From Pseudomonadota bacterium (GTDB lineage Bacteria; Pseudomonadota; Alphaproteobacteria; Acetobacterales; Acetobacteraceae), in contig JAFEFW010000637.1 in assembly GCA_018240405.1 (NCBI GenBank), forward strand, positions 1 through 64,000: a DNA stretch of 64,000 nucleotides. Direction: 5' to 3'. How positions within the stretch are numbered: the first letter of the stretch is position 1; the number at the start of each line of letters is the position of its first letter. Below the pieces are notes generated by a model that ran no database searches, was not told where the DNA came from, and was given only the letters and a program-made list of their open reading frames with translations. Made by a program: the position numbers and the translations under genes. Below, in pieces: positions 16,436-27,905 of this stretch.

Positions 16436-17365
16436 ATGACATTCGGCGACCTGCTGCTGCAGCAGACGATCAACGGGCTGAGCCTGGGCGCCATGTACGC
16501 GCTGCTGGCGCTTGGGTTCACGCTGGTCTACGGCATCCTGGAACTGATCAACTTTGCCCATTTCAACGTCTTCATGGTTGGCAGCTTTGTCGGCCTGTGG
16601 ACGCTGCAGGCAATGGGGCTTAGCGGCCAATCCGTGATCCTGACCGGCTTGCCGCTGCTCGGCGTGATGCTGACGGCGCTGGCCGTGACGATGGTGGTGT
16701 CGGGAGTGCTGGGCGTTGCCATAGAGCGGTTGTCGCTGCGTCCACTGCGCAATGTACGCGGCCCCGCGGCAATGATTACGACGATCGGCGTGTCCTATGT
16801 GCTGTTCAATATTGTGCTGCTGACTGCGGGCGCGGATTCCAAGAACTACCCCAACCCGCTGCCGCCGCTTACCTGGGCGCTGGGAGACGCCGTGCTGCGC
16901 CTGCGTGAGGTGCTGATCTGGATCGTTGCGGTGGCGCTGATGTTGGCGCTGCATCTGTTCGTGCAGCGCTCCCGCCTCGGCAAGGCGATGCGCGCAACCG
17001 CGCAGGACCCTGAGGCAGCGCGCATGATGGGCGTTGAAGTCGATCGGGTCATCGTCATTGCCTTCTTTGTCGGCTCCGCTTTGGCCGGAGCCGGCGGCTT
17101 GATCTTTGGCTTGTACTATAACTTCACCAGCTTCATCATCGGCTTCACCGCCGGACTGCGCGCCTTCACCGCCGCCGTTCTGGGTGGCATCGGCAATGTG
17201 CCCGGGGCGATGCTGGGCGGCGTGATCATCGGCCTGATTGAGGCGATGGGAAGCCAGTTCATCGCGGCAGCATGGACCGACGTCATTATCTTCTCCATCC
17301 TTGTGCTCGTCCTGGTCTTCCGCCCCGCGGGCCTGCTTGGCCGCGTCGCTCCGAACCGGTCATGA
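16436..17365 (+). CDS. livH: HAAT ABC transporter permease, LivH type
   Basis: A 309-residue inner-membrane permease with about eight helices. The family opening is LLLQQTINGLSLGAMYALLALGFTLVYGILELINFAHF, and the coupling-helix region is RATAQDPEAARMMGVEVDRV. A late stretch, AAVLGGIGNVPGAMLGG, is highly typical of LivH. It forms the translocation pore with the LivM part of the next protein. It starts 10 bp after the binding-protein gene and overlaps the next gene by 4 bp (ATGA at 17362-17365). Confidence 0.93.
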   Translation: MTFGDLLLQQTINGLSLGAMYALLALGFTLVYGILELINFAHFNVFMVGSFVGLWTLQAMGLSGQSVILTGLPLLGVMLTALAVTMVVSGVLGVAIERLSLRPLRNVRGPAAMITTIGVSYVLFNIVLLTAGADSKNYPNPLPPLTWALGDAVLRLREVLIWIVAVALMLALHLFVQRSRLGKAMRATAQDPEAARMMGVEVDRVIVIAFFVGSALAGAGGLIFGLYYNFTSFIIGFTAGLRAFTAAVLGGIGNVPGAMLGGVIIGLIEAMGSQFIAAAWTDVIIFSILVLVLVFRPAGLLGRVAPNRS

Positions 17366-19362
17366 CGCGGGCGATCGCGCTGCTGTCGCGACCCATCGCG
17401 GCCATCCCGGATGCCCGGCGCAGGCAAATCCTGATTGCGGTGCTGACTGTCGCTGCACTGGCATTTCCATTGCTGCACGATAATGACGCCGATATCGACG
17501 CCGCAGCCAACGCGGCTGCCTATGCCACGCTGGCGCTGGGGCTGAACATCGTCGTCGGCTTTGCCGGCCTGCTTGATTTGGGCTACGCCGCGTTCTTCGC
17601 CATCGGCGCCTACGCCTATGGCATCCTGACTTCGTTTCAGGTGATGCCACCCTGGTCTGCGTTCTGGGAGCCATTCGCTTTCCTCTATCTGGTGGAACGG
17701 CTGCAGCAACCCGGCGGCGACGTCGTGCATTTTACAGTGTCGTTCTGGATCATGCTGCCGGTGTCCGCCCTACTCGCCGCGTTCTTCGGTGTGCTGTTCG
17801 GGGCGCCGACATTGCGTCTGCGCGGCGACTATCTGGCAATCGTGACGCTGGGATTCGGCGAGATCGTACCGATTGTCGTGCGCAATACTGATTGGCTGAC
17901 CAACGGTGCCGCCGGCCTGAACGGCGTGCAGGCGCCGCGCCTGTTTGGCGTAAGCTTTGGCGTCGATGCGCTGCCCTATTATTACGTCGCCATTGCCATG
18001 GTGGCGCTGCTGATCTTTGTGAGCATCCGCCTGCGCGACAGCCGCATTGGCAGAGCCTGGATGGCGATCCGGGAAGATGAGACCGCGGCCATGGCCATGG
18101 GCATTGATCGCACGCGAACCAAGCTAATGGCCTTCGCGATCGGCGCCGCTTTCGCCGGCATGACCGGCACGTTCTACGTGGCGAAGCTACAGACGGCGAC
18201 GCCAGAGATGTTTGGCTTCCCTGTTTCCGTCATGATCCTGGTCATGGTCGTCCTGGGCGGCATGGGCAGCGTCTGGGGCGTCGTGCTGGGCGCCGTTATC
18301 TTGCAACTACTGCAGTCCTGGTGGCTAAAGGATCTGAGCGAATGGCTGCACACCCTCGGGGCCGCCATCGGCAATGCCTGGCTGCAACAGATTGATCTGA
18401 CGCGCGCGGTCGAACTGATCTTCGGCCTGATCCTGGTATTCATGATGCTGTATCGCCGCGACGGCCTGATCCCCGCCACGCGCAAGGAACCGGCACTGAA
18501 CTTTGAACAGCAGCACGCCGAGGTCCGACGTGGCGGCGCCCTGCCTCTGGCTGGACTTGGCAATTCTGATCACGGCGGACTGGACGTACGCGGCGTCACG
18601 GTTCGCTTTGGCGGCCTGGTTGCGCTGAATGCCGTGGATCTGACCGTGCCGCCCTCCAGCGTCGTCGCCGTGATCGGCCCGAATGGGTCGGGCAAGTCCA
18701 CCCTGTTCAATGTCATTACCGGCCTGACGCCGGCCGAGAGCGGCGTCATCCATTTCGATGGCGCTGACATCCAGGGTTTGCCGCCGCACGAGCTTCTGCG
18801 ACGGGGCATTGCCCGCACCTTTCAGAACATCCGCTTGTTCAATAACCTGTCTGTCCTCGACAACGTGCTGATCGGCCAGCACGCCCGGCTGACAACGGGA
18901 CCACTGGCTGCGGTACTGCGCCCACCGGCCGCGCGGCAGGAGGAAGCGGATGCCCGCATTCGGGCAACGGAGATTGTTTCGATCTTCGGCAACCGGCTGC
19001 TGCCACGACTGGCACAGACCGTTTCGCATCTGTCCTATGCCAATCGCCGCCGCGTAGAGATCGGACGAGCGCTGGCGTCGCAGCCGAGGATTCTACTGTT
19101 GGATGAACCAACCGCGGGGATGAACCCGGCGGAGACGCTGGAACTGGCAGAGCAGATCAAGGGTTTGCACGATCTGGGCCTGACCATTCTGCTGATCGAG
19201 CACAAGCTGGATGTGGTGACGCGCCTGGCCGACAAGGTCGTCGTTCTGGATCACGGCGAGAAGATCGCTGAAGGCACACCCGATGAGGTCCGCCGCAATG
19301 AGCAGGTGCTGACTGCCTATCTCGGCCGTGGCACGCTTGCGAAAGCGACAGCGGATGCGTGA
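17362..19362 (+). CDS. LivM-LivG fusion: HAAT permease plus ATPase
   Basis: A 666-residue fusion of two subunits usually made separately. Residues about 1-370 are a LivM permease (ATLALGLNIVVGFAGLLDLGYAAFFAIGAY, LRGDYLAIVTLGFGEI, RIGRAWMAIREDETAA). After a linker, residues about 405-660 are a LivG ATPase. It has Walker A GPNGSGKST near 440, Q-loop FQNIRLF, signature LSYANRRRVEIGRAL, Walker B ILLLDEP near 577 and the H-loop LLIEHK. All ATPase motifs are intact. The start is the ATG at 17362 overlapping livH. LivF starts 8 bases inside its end. Confidence 0.93.
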   Translation: MTRAIALLSRPIAAIPDARRRQILIAVLTVAALAFPLLHDNDADIDAAANAAAYATLALGLNIVVGFAGLLDLGYAAFFAIGAYAYGILTSFQVMPPWSAFWEPFAFLYLVERLQQPGGDVVHFTVSFWIMLPVSALLAAFFGVLFGAPTLRLRGDYLAIVTLGFGEIVPIVVRNTDWLTNGAAGLNGVQAPRLFGVSFGVDALPYYYVAIAMVALLIFVSIRLRDSRIGRAWMAIREDETAAMAMGIDRTRTKLMAFAIGAAFAGMTGTFYVAKLQTATPEMFGFPVSVMILVMVVLGGMGSVWGVVLGAVILQLLQSWWLKDLSEWLHTLGAAIGNAWLQQIDLTRAVELIFGLILVFMMLYRRDGLIPATRKEPALNFEQQHAEVRRGGALPLAGLGNSDHGGLDVRGVTVRFGGLVALNAVDLTVPPSSVVAVIGPNGSGKSTLFNVITGLTPAESGVIHFDGADIQGLPPHELLRRGIARTFQNIRLFNNLSVLDNVLIGQHARLTTGPLAAVLRPPAARQEEADARIRATEIVSIFGNRLLPRLAQTVSHLSYANRRRVEIGRALASQPRILLLDEPTAGMNPAETLELAEQIKGLHDLGLTILLIEHKLDVVTRLADKVVVLDHGEKIAEGTPDEVRRNEQVLTAYLGRGTLAKATADA

Positions 19363-20086
19363 CAAACCGCTGTTGCAGTTCCAGGGCGTCAACACGTACT
19401 ACGGAGACCTGCACGTCCTAAAAGACGTGGACTACGATATCGCGGACGGTGAGATCGTTTCGCTGCTTGGCGGCAACGCCAGCGGCAAATCAACCACGAT
19501 GAAGACCATCATGGGCGTGGTCAGGCCCGTTTCCGGCAGCGTACGCTTTGATGGCCAGCGCATCGACACGTTCGCGACCGCTGAACGCGTCCGCCGAGGC
19601 ATCGCACCTGTGCTGGAGGCCCGACGGCTGTTCCCGCGCATGACGGTCTTCGAAAATCTGGAGATGGGCGCTTACACGCGTAAACGCGGCGCAGAGTTCG
19701 ACGCCGATCTGGACCGGGTCTACCAGTTGTTCCCACGCGTCAAGGAACGCCGAACACAGCTCGCTGGCACACTGTCCGGTGGCGAGCAGCAGATGGTGGC
19801 GATTGGTCGCGCTTTGATGGCGCGGCCCAGATTGATCTGCATGGACGAACCGTCGATGGGATTGTCACCGCTGTTCGTTGAGCAGGTGTTCGAGATCGTG
19901 CAACAGATCAATCGTCAGGGCACGACGATCTTTATGGTCGAGCAGAATGCCAATCTGGCGCTGGCGATAGCGCACAGAGCCTATGTGCTGCAGACAGGCC
20001 GCGTGGTCCTATCAGGGTCCGCCGCCGATTTGCGGCGGAACCCTGCGATCCAGGAAGCCTATCTGGGCGAACTGCAGGTCACGTAG
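19355..20086 (+). CDS. livF: HAAT ABC transporter ATP-binding protein, LivF type
   Basis: A 243-residue ATPase. Walker A is GGNASGKST (an NAS variant of GANGAGKST), the Q-loop region is ARRLFPRMTVFENLEMGAY, the signature LSGGEQQMVAIGRALM, Walker B RLICMDEP, and the switch histidine position reads MVEQN, as in the LivF family. LivF pairs with the LivG domain of the fusion to drive import. The start at 19355 overlaps the fusion gene by 8 bp; an upstream alternative at 19328 would lengthen the overlap. It ends 2 bases before the convergent SDR gene. Confidence 0.92.
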   Translation: MRDKPLLQFQGVNTYYGDLHVLKDVDYDIADGEIVSLLGGNASGKSTTMKTIMGVVRPVSGSVRFDGQRIDTFATAERVRRGIAPVLEARRLFPRMTVFENLEMGAYTRKRGAEFDADLDRVYQLFPRVKERRTQLAGTLSGGEQQMVAIGRALMARPRLICMDEPSMGLSPLFVEQVFEIVQQINRQGTTIFMVEQNANLALAIAHRAYVLQTGRVVLSGSAADLRRNPAIQEAYLGELQVT

Positions 20087-20088
20087 TG

Positions 20089-20898
20089 TTATGACCGCAA
20101 CAAACCGCCGTCGATGGCGATGCACTGGCCGGTGACGTAGTCGGACAGATCCGTCGTCAGGAACTCCACCACCTTGGCACAGTCCTCGACATTGCCGAGG
20201 CGGCGCACAGCGACCTTCTCGGTCCGGTCGCTGTTCGCGTCGGCGCTGCCAGGCATCACCGATGCGACGATGCGGCCGGTGGTGATTGTGCCCGGCGCAA
20301 TACAGTTGGCAGTGATGCCATAAGGGCCCAGATCCTGTGCCAGATAGCGCGTATAATGCAGGATCGCCGCCTTCGCCGCGCCATAATGCGCGTAGCCGCC
20401 GTCGGTCGATGGACCGAGGCCGGCAACCGAACTGACCGTGACGATCTTGCCGCTGTGCTGTGCCTTCATCACTGGCGCGACGGCATTCACGCAGTAGACG
20501 GTACCGTAATAATTCATCTCCGTCACCAGGTGCAGCAACGAGGTTTCAATCGTGCTGGCCTTGGTGTCCATCGGCCGGCCGCGTCCACCGCCCGCATTGC
20601 AAACCAGGATGTCGATGCGACCCCACTTGTCCATGACCTGCTTGACCATGGCCTGCACCGCCTTCTCATCGCGCACATCCATTTCGATGCCAATGGCTTC
20701 GGTGATGGCGTTGATCTCGTCCACCGTGCTGTCGGCGGTCATCGCCTTCGCTTCGGCCTCGAATTCCGTGTAAGATTTCAGGTTGATGTCGGTGACCGCC
20801 ACCTTTGCACCGAGCCCCGCCAGGCGCAGGGCGTAGGCGCGGCCAAGCCCGCGGCCGGCGCCGGTGACGATGGCAACTTTTCCGTCCAGCTTTCCCAT
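20089..20898 (-). CDS. Short-chain dehydrogenase/reductase (SDR)
   Basis: A 269-residue classical SDR. The cofactor motif is TGAGRGLG at 12-19, the acidic turn VTDINLKS follows strand 2, the NAGGG motif is near 101-105, and the catalytic triad is S157 (VSSVAG), Y172 and K176. The C-terminal TGQCIAIDGG segment is standard. D37 in the second strand suggests NAD rather than NADP. GAGGGA precedes the ATG at 20898. It is divergent from the Baeyer-Villiger monooxygenase gene, so alcohol-to-ketone oxidation followed by ring or chain oxygenation is a reasonable joint role. Confidence 0.92.
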   Translation of the reverse strand: MGKLDGKVAIVTGAGRGLGRAYALRLAGLGAKVAVTDINLKSYTEFEAEAKAMTADSTVDEINAITEAIGIEMDVRDEKAVQAMVKQVMDKWGRIDILVCNAGGGRGRPMDTKASTIETSLLHLVTEMNYYGTVYCVNAVAPVMKAQHSGKIVTVSSVAGLGPSTDGGYAHYGAAKAAILHYTRYLAQDLGPYGITANCIAPGTITTGRIVASVMPGSADANSDRTEKVAVRRLGNVEDCAKVVEFLTTDLSDYVTGQCIAIDGGLLRS

Positions 20899-21042
20899 GG
20901 TCCGTTTCCCTCAAGTTGATGAGCTTTGCTTACCACCCAGGGCGGCGGCTGTTGAGAGGGGGTCATTTGCGCCCCGGGCACAGCCGTGGCTATCCTACCC
21001 GCCAGTAGAACCCACCTCTCCAAATCAGCAGTGGAAACGCCC

Positions 21043-22941
<1,899 letters not shown>

Positions 22942-22943
22942 CG

Positions 22944-24158
22944 ATGCGCGGCAGCGAGGATGGCATCCTCACCAGCCATGTCGGCAGCCTGCCGCGTCCG
23001 GACTTGCTGATCGAGGCGAATCGCCGGCGGCTGGCCAACGAAGATATGGACGAAGCGTCGTTTCAGACGCTCCTGTCTGAAGCGGTGGTGGATGTGGTGC
23101 GCCTCCAGGTCGATGCTGGCATCACTGTTCCGGGCGACGGTGAATTCGGCAAGGCCATGGGGCACCGCGTCAACTATGGCGCGTGGTGGAGTTATTCCTT
23201 TTCACGACTGGGCGGCTTGGATCCGTTCGGTCCCGGGCTGTACCAGTTTCCCAGCCGTCGCTCATCGCCCGGCAATATCGTTCTGACCAGCTTTGGCGAC
23301 CGGCGCGACCGCACGGCCTTTGCCTCTGCCTATAACGATCCCGAATCGGGTATCACGACAGGGCCGCGTCCGCCGCACTATCCGGTTTGTGTCGCGCCGG
23401 TCACCTATATCGGCCACGATGCCATTGCGCAGGACATCGCCAACTTCAAAGCAGCGTTGTCCGCCTGCGGCGTCGCCGAGGGTTTCATGACGTCAGTCGC
23501 GCCTGGCAGCGCGTCGCGCATCGGCAACAATTATTACAGGACTGACGAGGAGTTCATGTTCGCCTGCGCCGACGCCATGCGGCACGAGTACAAGGCGATC
23601 ATCGACGCCGGCCTGATCCTGCAACTGGACGATCCGTCAATTGCCGAGAACTGGGACCAGATCAATCCAGAGCCGAATGTGGAGGACTACCGGAAGTTCT
23701 CCATGCTGCGCGTGGAGGCGATAAACGAGGCAATCAAGGGCCTGCCGCGGGATCGCATCCGCTTCCATCTGTGCTGGGGCAGTTGGCATGGCCCGCATAC
23801 CACGGATATCCCGATGAAGGACATCGTGGACGTTATGTTGGCCATCAATGCCGGTGCCTACTCATTTGAAGCAGGCAACGTACGGCATGAGCACGAGTAT
23901 GCCGTCTGGCGCAACGTGAAACTGCCGGACGATAAGCTGATCCTGCCGGGCGTCGTCAGCCATGCAACCAACGTGGTCGAACATCCTGACCTGGTGGCCG
24001 AGCGTATCGTGCGCTTTGCTGATCTAGTCGGCCGCGAGCGCGTGATTGCCTCCACCGATTGCGGCCTGGGTGGCCGCGTCCATCCTGATATTGCCTGGGC
24101 GAAGCTGCAATCCCTCGCGGAGGGCGCCAAGCGGGCGACGCAGCAACTCTGGAAGTAG
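22944..24158 (+). CDS. MetE C-terminal-like (cobalamin-independent methionine synthase family) protein
   Basis: A 404-residue TIM-barrel protein related to the catalytic domain of MetE and to its stand-alone paralogs. It opens with SHVGSLPRP and VPGDGEFGKAMG. All zinc-ligand positions appear present: H-x-C in RFHLCWGSWHGPH near 274-276, the glutamate in SFEAGNVRHEHE, and the final Cys in STDCGLGGRVHP. The lack of the MetE N-terminal domain means it is probably not a methionine synthase. Such proteins occur in catabolic clusters and may act on a thiol or C1 adduct. It sits between the monooxygenase and the HpaB-like gene on the same strand. Confidence 0.85.
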   Translation: MRGSEDGILTSHVGSLPRPDLLIEANRRRLANEDMDEASFQTLLSEAVVDVVRLQVDAGITVPGDGEFGKAMGHRVNYGAWWSYSFSRLGGLDPFGPGLYQFPSRRSSPGNIVLTSFGDRRDRTAFASAYNDPESGITTGPRPPHYPVCVAPVTYIGHDAIAQDIANFKAALSACGVAEGFMTSVAPGSASRIGNNYYRTDEEFMFACADAMRHEYKAIIDAGLILQLDDPSIAENWDQINPEPNVEDYRKFSMLRVEAINEAIKGLPRDRIRFHLCWGSWHGPHTTDIPMKDIVDVMLAINAGAYSFEAGNVRHEHEYAVWRNVKLPDDKLILPGVVSHATNVVEHPDLVAERIVRFADLVGRERVIASTDCGLGGRVHPDIAWAKLQSLAEGAKRATQQLWK

Positions 24159-24219
24159 CGCGTCGGGCGTGGTCCTGCTAATCCCGGGTCATTACGAGAT
24201 ATCGGGATAGAGGAAGGCC

Positions 24220-25657
24220 ATGCCCGCGGACTGGACGTGAATTCCTGGATGGCCTGCGCGATCAGCGTGAATTGTGGGTCAATGGCGAGTTGGTACGCAC
24301 GCCGGTCGATCATCCGGCCTTCTCTGGTGCGGCGTATGCCCTGGCCGGCGTGCTCGATCTCCAGCATCAGTTTGCCGACAACTGCCTGATGCCGGACCCG
24401 GAAACCGGGGAACCGATCGCCGTCAGCCACATGATTCCGCGCTCGAAGGACGACCTGACGCGCTGTCACAGGGCGCTGCGGCGGGTGGCAGAGTATTCCG
24501 TCGGCTTGATGGGCCGGACACCGGACTACATGAACGTCACCTACGCCGGCTTTGCCGGACGTGCCGATGAATGGGCGATCAATGGCAATGACCGTGGCGC
24601 CGACAATCTGGTGCAGTACCAGAAGCTGCTGCGCCGCCGCGACCTTTCGCTGACGCACACGATTGTTCATACTACCACCGACGCGGTAAAGGGCAGCCTG
24701 CCCGAGGGTCTTGATCCGGTCCAACTGCACAAGGTTGCGGAAACAGAACACGGCATCATCGTCCGTGGTTCACGCATACTGGCGACCCTGGCGCCGTTTG
24801 CCGACGAACTCGCCGTTTATCCCGGTGCGCCGATACTAAGTGCCGCCGATGCTCACGCACTCTCCTTCTGCATCCCGATGCAGACACCTGGCTTGAAATT
24901 CATCTGCCGCGACAGCGTTGCCATCAACGGCAATCGTTTCGATCACCCATTCTCCAGCCAGTTTGATGAGCAGGATGCCTTTGTAATATTCGACGACGTC
25001 GAGGTGCCGCGCGAGCGCATCTTCATCGATGCCAACCTTGACGTCTATAATACCGTTATGAAATCGACATGGTGGCCGAACATCATGCAGCAGACCATGA
25101 TTCGTGCCCACGCGAAGCTGGATTTCGCCCGCGGCCTCGCCGTGCGCATGGCCGAAGCAATCAATGCTAACACGCCGTTCCACCAACAGATGATGGGCGA
25201 ACTCGCCGTTCTTGCCGAGTTTGCCCGGGCCGCCATTCTTGCCGCCGAAGAAGGGGCGTACGAATATGGCAACTCCATGTGGGTTTGCGATGTACGCCCG
25301 CTGGCGGCACTGCGCGCTTCTCTCCCTTCTTGGTTCCCTCGTGTCAACGAAGTCCTCCGACTGCTCGGCTCGCATAACATGCTGACCGCGCCGCCCGTGG
25401 CGCTGTTCCGCAACCCGGTGATGCGTCCGCTGCTGGACCAATACCTGCCAAGCCATGGCATCGACGCCGAGCGTCGGGCACGCATCTTCCGCCTCGCCTG
25501 GGATTTCGCCGGTACCGGTCTGGCCAGTCGCAACGAACAATATGAACGTTCCTATCTCGGTTCGATCGGCTGTAACCTGCAGGTAGCCCACACCATGATC
25601 GATCGCGCCAGGCCGGACGAAATTGTCAACCGCTTTTTGAACAAGCCAATTGGTTGA
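24220..25657 (+). pseudogene. 4-hydroxyphenylacetate 3-monooxygenase (HpaB)-family protein, frameshifted at its start
   Basis: The body (24239-25657) is an intact HpaB/4-hydroxybutyryl-CoA-dehydratase-like flavin hydroxylase: WVNGELVRTPVDHPAFSG, NVTYAGFAGRADEW, and IFDDVEVPRERIF. No ATG or GTG starts this frame. The natural start is the ATG at 24220, behind GAGGAAGG. It runs ATG CCC GCG GAC TGG ACG TGA and stops. Removing one C from the CCC at 24223-24225 gives M-P-R-T-G-R-E-F-L-D-G-L-R-D, the expected family N-terminus, fused to the rest (478 residues). It is either a real one-base insertion or a sequencing error; a TTG at 24272 could give a shortened product. Confidence 0.8.
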
Positions 25658-25669
25658 CCCGGAGGAACC

Positions 25670-26890
25670 GTGAAGAAAAGAACCTTTCTGGGCACCGTCG
25701 CCGCGGGCGCACTGCTGAGCGTCACCCCAACATCCTCTCGCGCTGCTGCCGCCCCTGGAGTCACCGAGACTGAGATCACCATTGGCCAGAGCCTGCCCTA
25801 TAGCGGGCCAGCCTCGGCCTATAGCGGCTTCGGTAAGTCGGAAACCGGCTACATGCGCATGGTCAATGAGAGAGGCGGCATCCGCGGCCGTAAGATCAAC
25901 CTGATCTCGCTGGACGATTCCTACCTGCCACCGAAAGCTGTGGAACAGACGCGCAAGCTGGTCGAACAGGAAGGCGTCTTCTTTAACTTCTCTACCATTG
26001 GGACTGCCAGCAACGTCGCCATCCGGAAATACCTGAACGACAAGAAGGTACCGCAAATCTTCGCTGCCAGCGGCCTTGTCTCCTTCGGCGACCATAAGCG
26101 CTATCCATGGACCATTGCCTGGCAGCCGCCGTTCGAGATTGAGGGGCAGCTTTTCGTTCGTTATATTCTAAAGGAAAAGCCGAACGCCAAGATCGCCGTG
26201 CTATATCAGAACGATGACCTCGGCCGCGATTACGTCCGGGGCGTCCAGCGCGAACTAGGCGACAAAGCCGCGGCCAGGCTGGTGGAGATGCAGAGCTACG
26301 AGATCACCGATCCGACCGTCGATTCACAGATGGTCGGGCTGCAGCAGAGCGGCGCCGACGCCTTTATCAACATCTCCACCCCGAAGTTCGCCGCGTTGTC
26401 CATCCGCAAAGCCTATGAACTGGGCTGGCATCCATTGCAGCTACTGTCCTACGCCTCGGCCTCGGTATCTTCCGTCATGATTCCGACAGAAATTGAAAAG
26501 TCGACGGGAGTCATCTCCAGCACCTACTACAAAGACCCAACAGACCCGCGCTGGGCCAATGATCCGGAGTATCTCGACTACATCGCCTTCCTGAACAAGT
26601 ACGTGCCGGGGGCTGACAAGGGCGATGTTTTCTATCTGATCGGCTATATGATGGCAGCCACTGTGACACAGTTGTTGCAACAATGCGGCGATGACCTGAC
26701 GCGGGAGAATGTCATGAAGCAGGCCGCCAACATGAACTTCCGCATCCCAATGCTATTGCCAGGCGTCAATGTCCACACCACACCCGACAGTTTCTACCCG
26801 ATCACGACACTGCAGTTGCAGCGCTTCGACGGTAAGACCTTTGTGCTGTTCGGCGATCCGGTTACTATTCAACCAGTCCCGCCGCCATAG
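25670..26890 (+). CDS. Second HAAT-type substrate-binding protein
   Basis: A 406-residue periplasmic binding protein starting with GTG at 25670 behind GGAGGA. It has a Sec signal (MKKRTFLGTVAAGALLSVTPTSSRAAAA) and the type 1 periplasmic fold (TEITIGQSLPYSGPASAYSGFGKSETGYMRMVNERGGI). It is only distantly similar to the binding protein at 15187, so it probably recognises another ligand. No permease or ATPase genes accompany it here; it may share LivH/LivMG/LivF. It follows the HpaB-like gene by 12 bp and converges on the dehydrogenase gene. Confidence 0.9.
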   Translation: MKKRTFLGTVAAGALLSVTPTSSRAAAAPGVTETEITIGQSLPYSGPASAYSGFGKSETGYMRMVNERGGIRGRKINLISLDDSYLPPKAVEQTRKLVEQEGVFFNFSTIGTASNVAIRKYLNDKKVPQIFAASGLVSFGDHKRYPWTIAWQPPFEIEGQLFVRYILKEKPNAKIAVLYQNDDLGRDYVRGVQRELGDKAAARLVEMQSYEITDPTVDSQMVGLQQSGADAFINISTPKFAALSIRKAYELGWHPLQLLSYASASVSSVMIPTEIEKSTGVISSTYYKDPTDPRWANDPEYLDYIAFLNKYVPGADKGDVFYLIGYMMAATVTQLLQQCGDDLTRENVMKQAANMNFRIPMLLPGVNVHTTPDSFYPITTLQLQRFDGKTFVLFGDPVTIQPVPPP

Positions 26891-26892
26891 CG

Positions 26893-27825
26893 TCAGATCA
26901 CGCGGTGCAGCAGCGGCTCGCCGGCTGCCAGACGCCGGCAGTTCTCGGCGGCAAGCTCGAAGCTGCGGTCGAACGTGCCGGTGGTGAGCCAGCCGATATG
27001 CGGCGTCACCACCACGTTCGGCAGCGCCAGCAGCGGATCACTCTGAGCAATCGGTTCTGCATCGAATACATCCAGCCCGGCGCCAGCCAGCCGGCCTGAC
27101 CGCAGCGCGTCTACCAGCGCCCGCTGATCGACCAACCCACCCCGCGCCGTGTTGATCAGGATGGCACCGGGCTTCATGTGCGCGACCGCTGCCGCGTCGA
27201 TCATGCGTGTCGTCTCATCCATCAGCGGTACATGCAGGCTGACGATATCCGCCTGCGCCAGCAGGGCGTCGAGCGCAACTTGCTGTCCGACTACGTCGGT
27301 TTGTGGCTTACGAGCCGCGAACAAGACGGTGCAGCCCATCGCCGCAAGAATTGGCGCCAGGATACGCGGGATGGCGCCATAGCCCACTAGGCCGACAGTC
27401 CGCCCGCAGAGTTCGCCAATCCCGTCCTGCAGCAATGGATCGGTCCACGCTCCGCCACGCAGCCCGCAGTCGAAACGAACGAGCCGCCGCAGAACCGCCA
27501 GCATCAATCCCAATGTCAACTCGGCAACCGCTCGGCTGTTGGTTCCCGGCAGGTTGCAGACCGGAATGCCGCGAGCCTTCGCCGCCTCCAGGTCGATCGT
27601 GTTAACGCCGACGCCGATCTTCTGGATCAGCTTCAACCGCGGCGCCTCCGCGATCATCTCCGCCGAACACCGCTTCAGCACGTGCCACAGGACATCGCAG
27701 GCGGGTAACAAGCGATGTAGCAGAGCGTCGTCGTCGTCGGCACAGATATGGACAGTCAGCCCAGGAATGACGGCAAGACGTGCCGCCAGATCGGCCCCCG
27801 CCCTTTGGTGGAAAACGATGTTCAT
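26893..27825 (-). CDS. D-2-hydroxyacid dehydrogenase family protein
   Basis: A 310-residue NAD(P)-dependent dehydrogenase. The cofactor-binding glycine-rich loop is VGLVGYGAIPRIL near 145-155 (GYGAIP in place of GxGxxG). The catalytic triad is R228 (INTARGGLVD), E257 (FDAEP) and H276 (TPHIGW), and NLPGTNSRAVAELTLGLML is the family dimer region. It would interconvert a 2-hydroxyacid and a 2-oxoacid. Start 27825 is chosen because the extra residues in the longer frame (to 27882) are not family-like. It is divergent from the amidohydrolase gene with about 80 bp between. Confidence 0.9.
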   Translation of the reverse strand: MNIVFHQRAGADLAARLAVIPGLTVHICADDDDALLHRLLPACDVLWHVLKRCSAEMIAEAPRLKLIQKIGVGVNTIDLEAAKARGIPVCNLPGTNSRAVAELTLGLMLAVLRRLVRFDCGLRGGAWTDPLLQDGIGELCGRTVGLVGYGAIPRILAPILAAMGCTVLFAARKPQTDVVGQQVALDALLAQADIVSLHVPLMDETTRMIDAAAVAHMKPGAILINTARGGLVDQRALVDALRSGRLAGAGLDVFDAEPIAQSDPLLALPNVVVTPHIGWLTTGTFDRSFELAAENCRRLAAGEPLLHRVI

Positions 27826-27905
27826 CCTGATGTCCACTCCGTCAACCTTGCCCCGGCATCGCCTGCGTCCTAGCCTTGCCACAAATTCAGGAAGGGAACC
27901 ACGCC

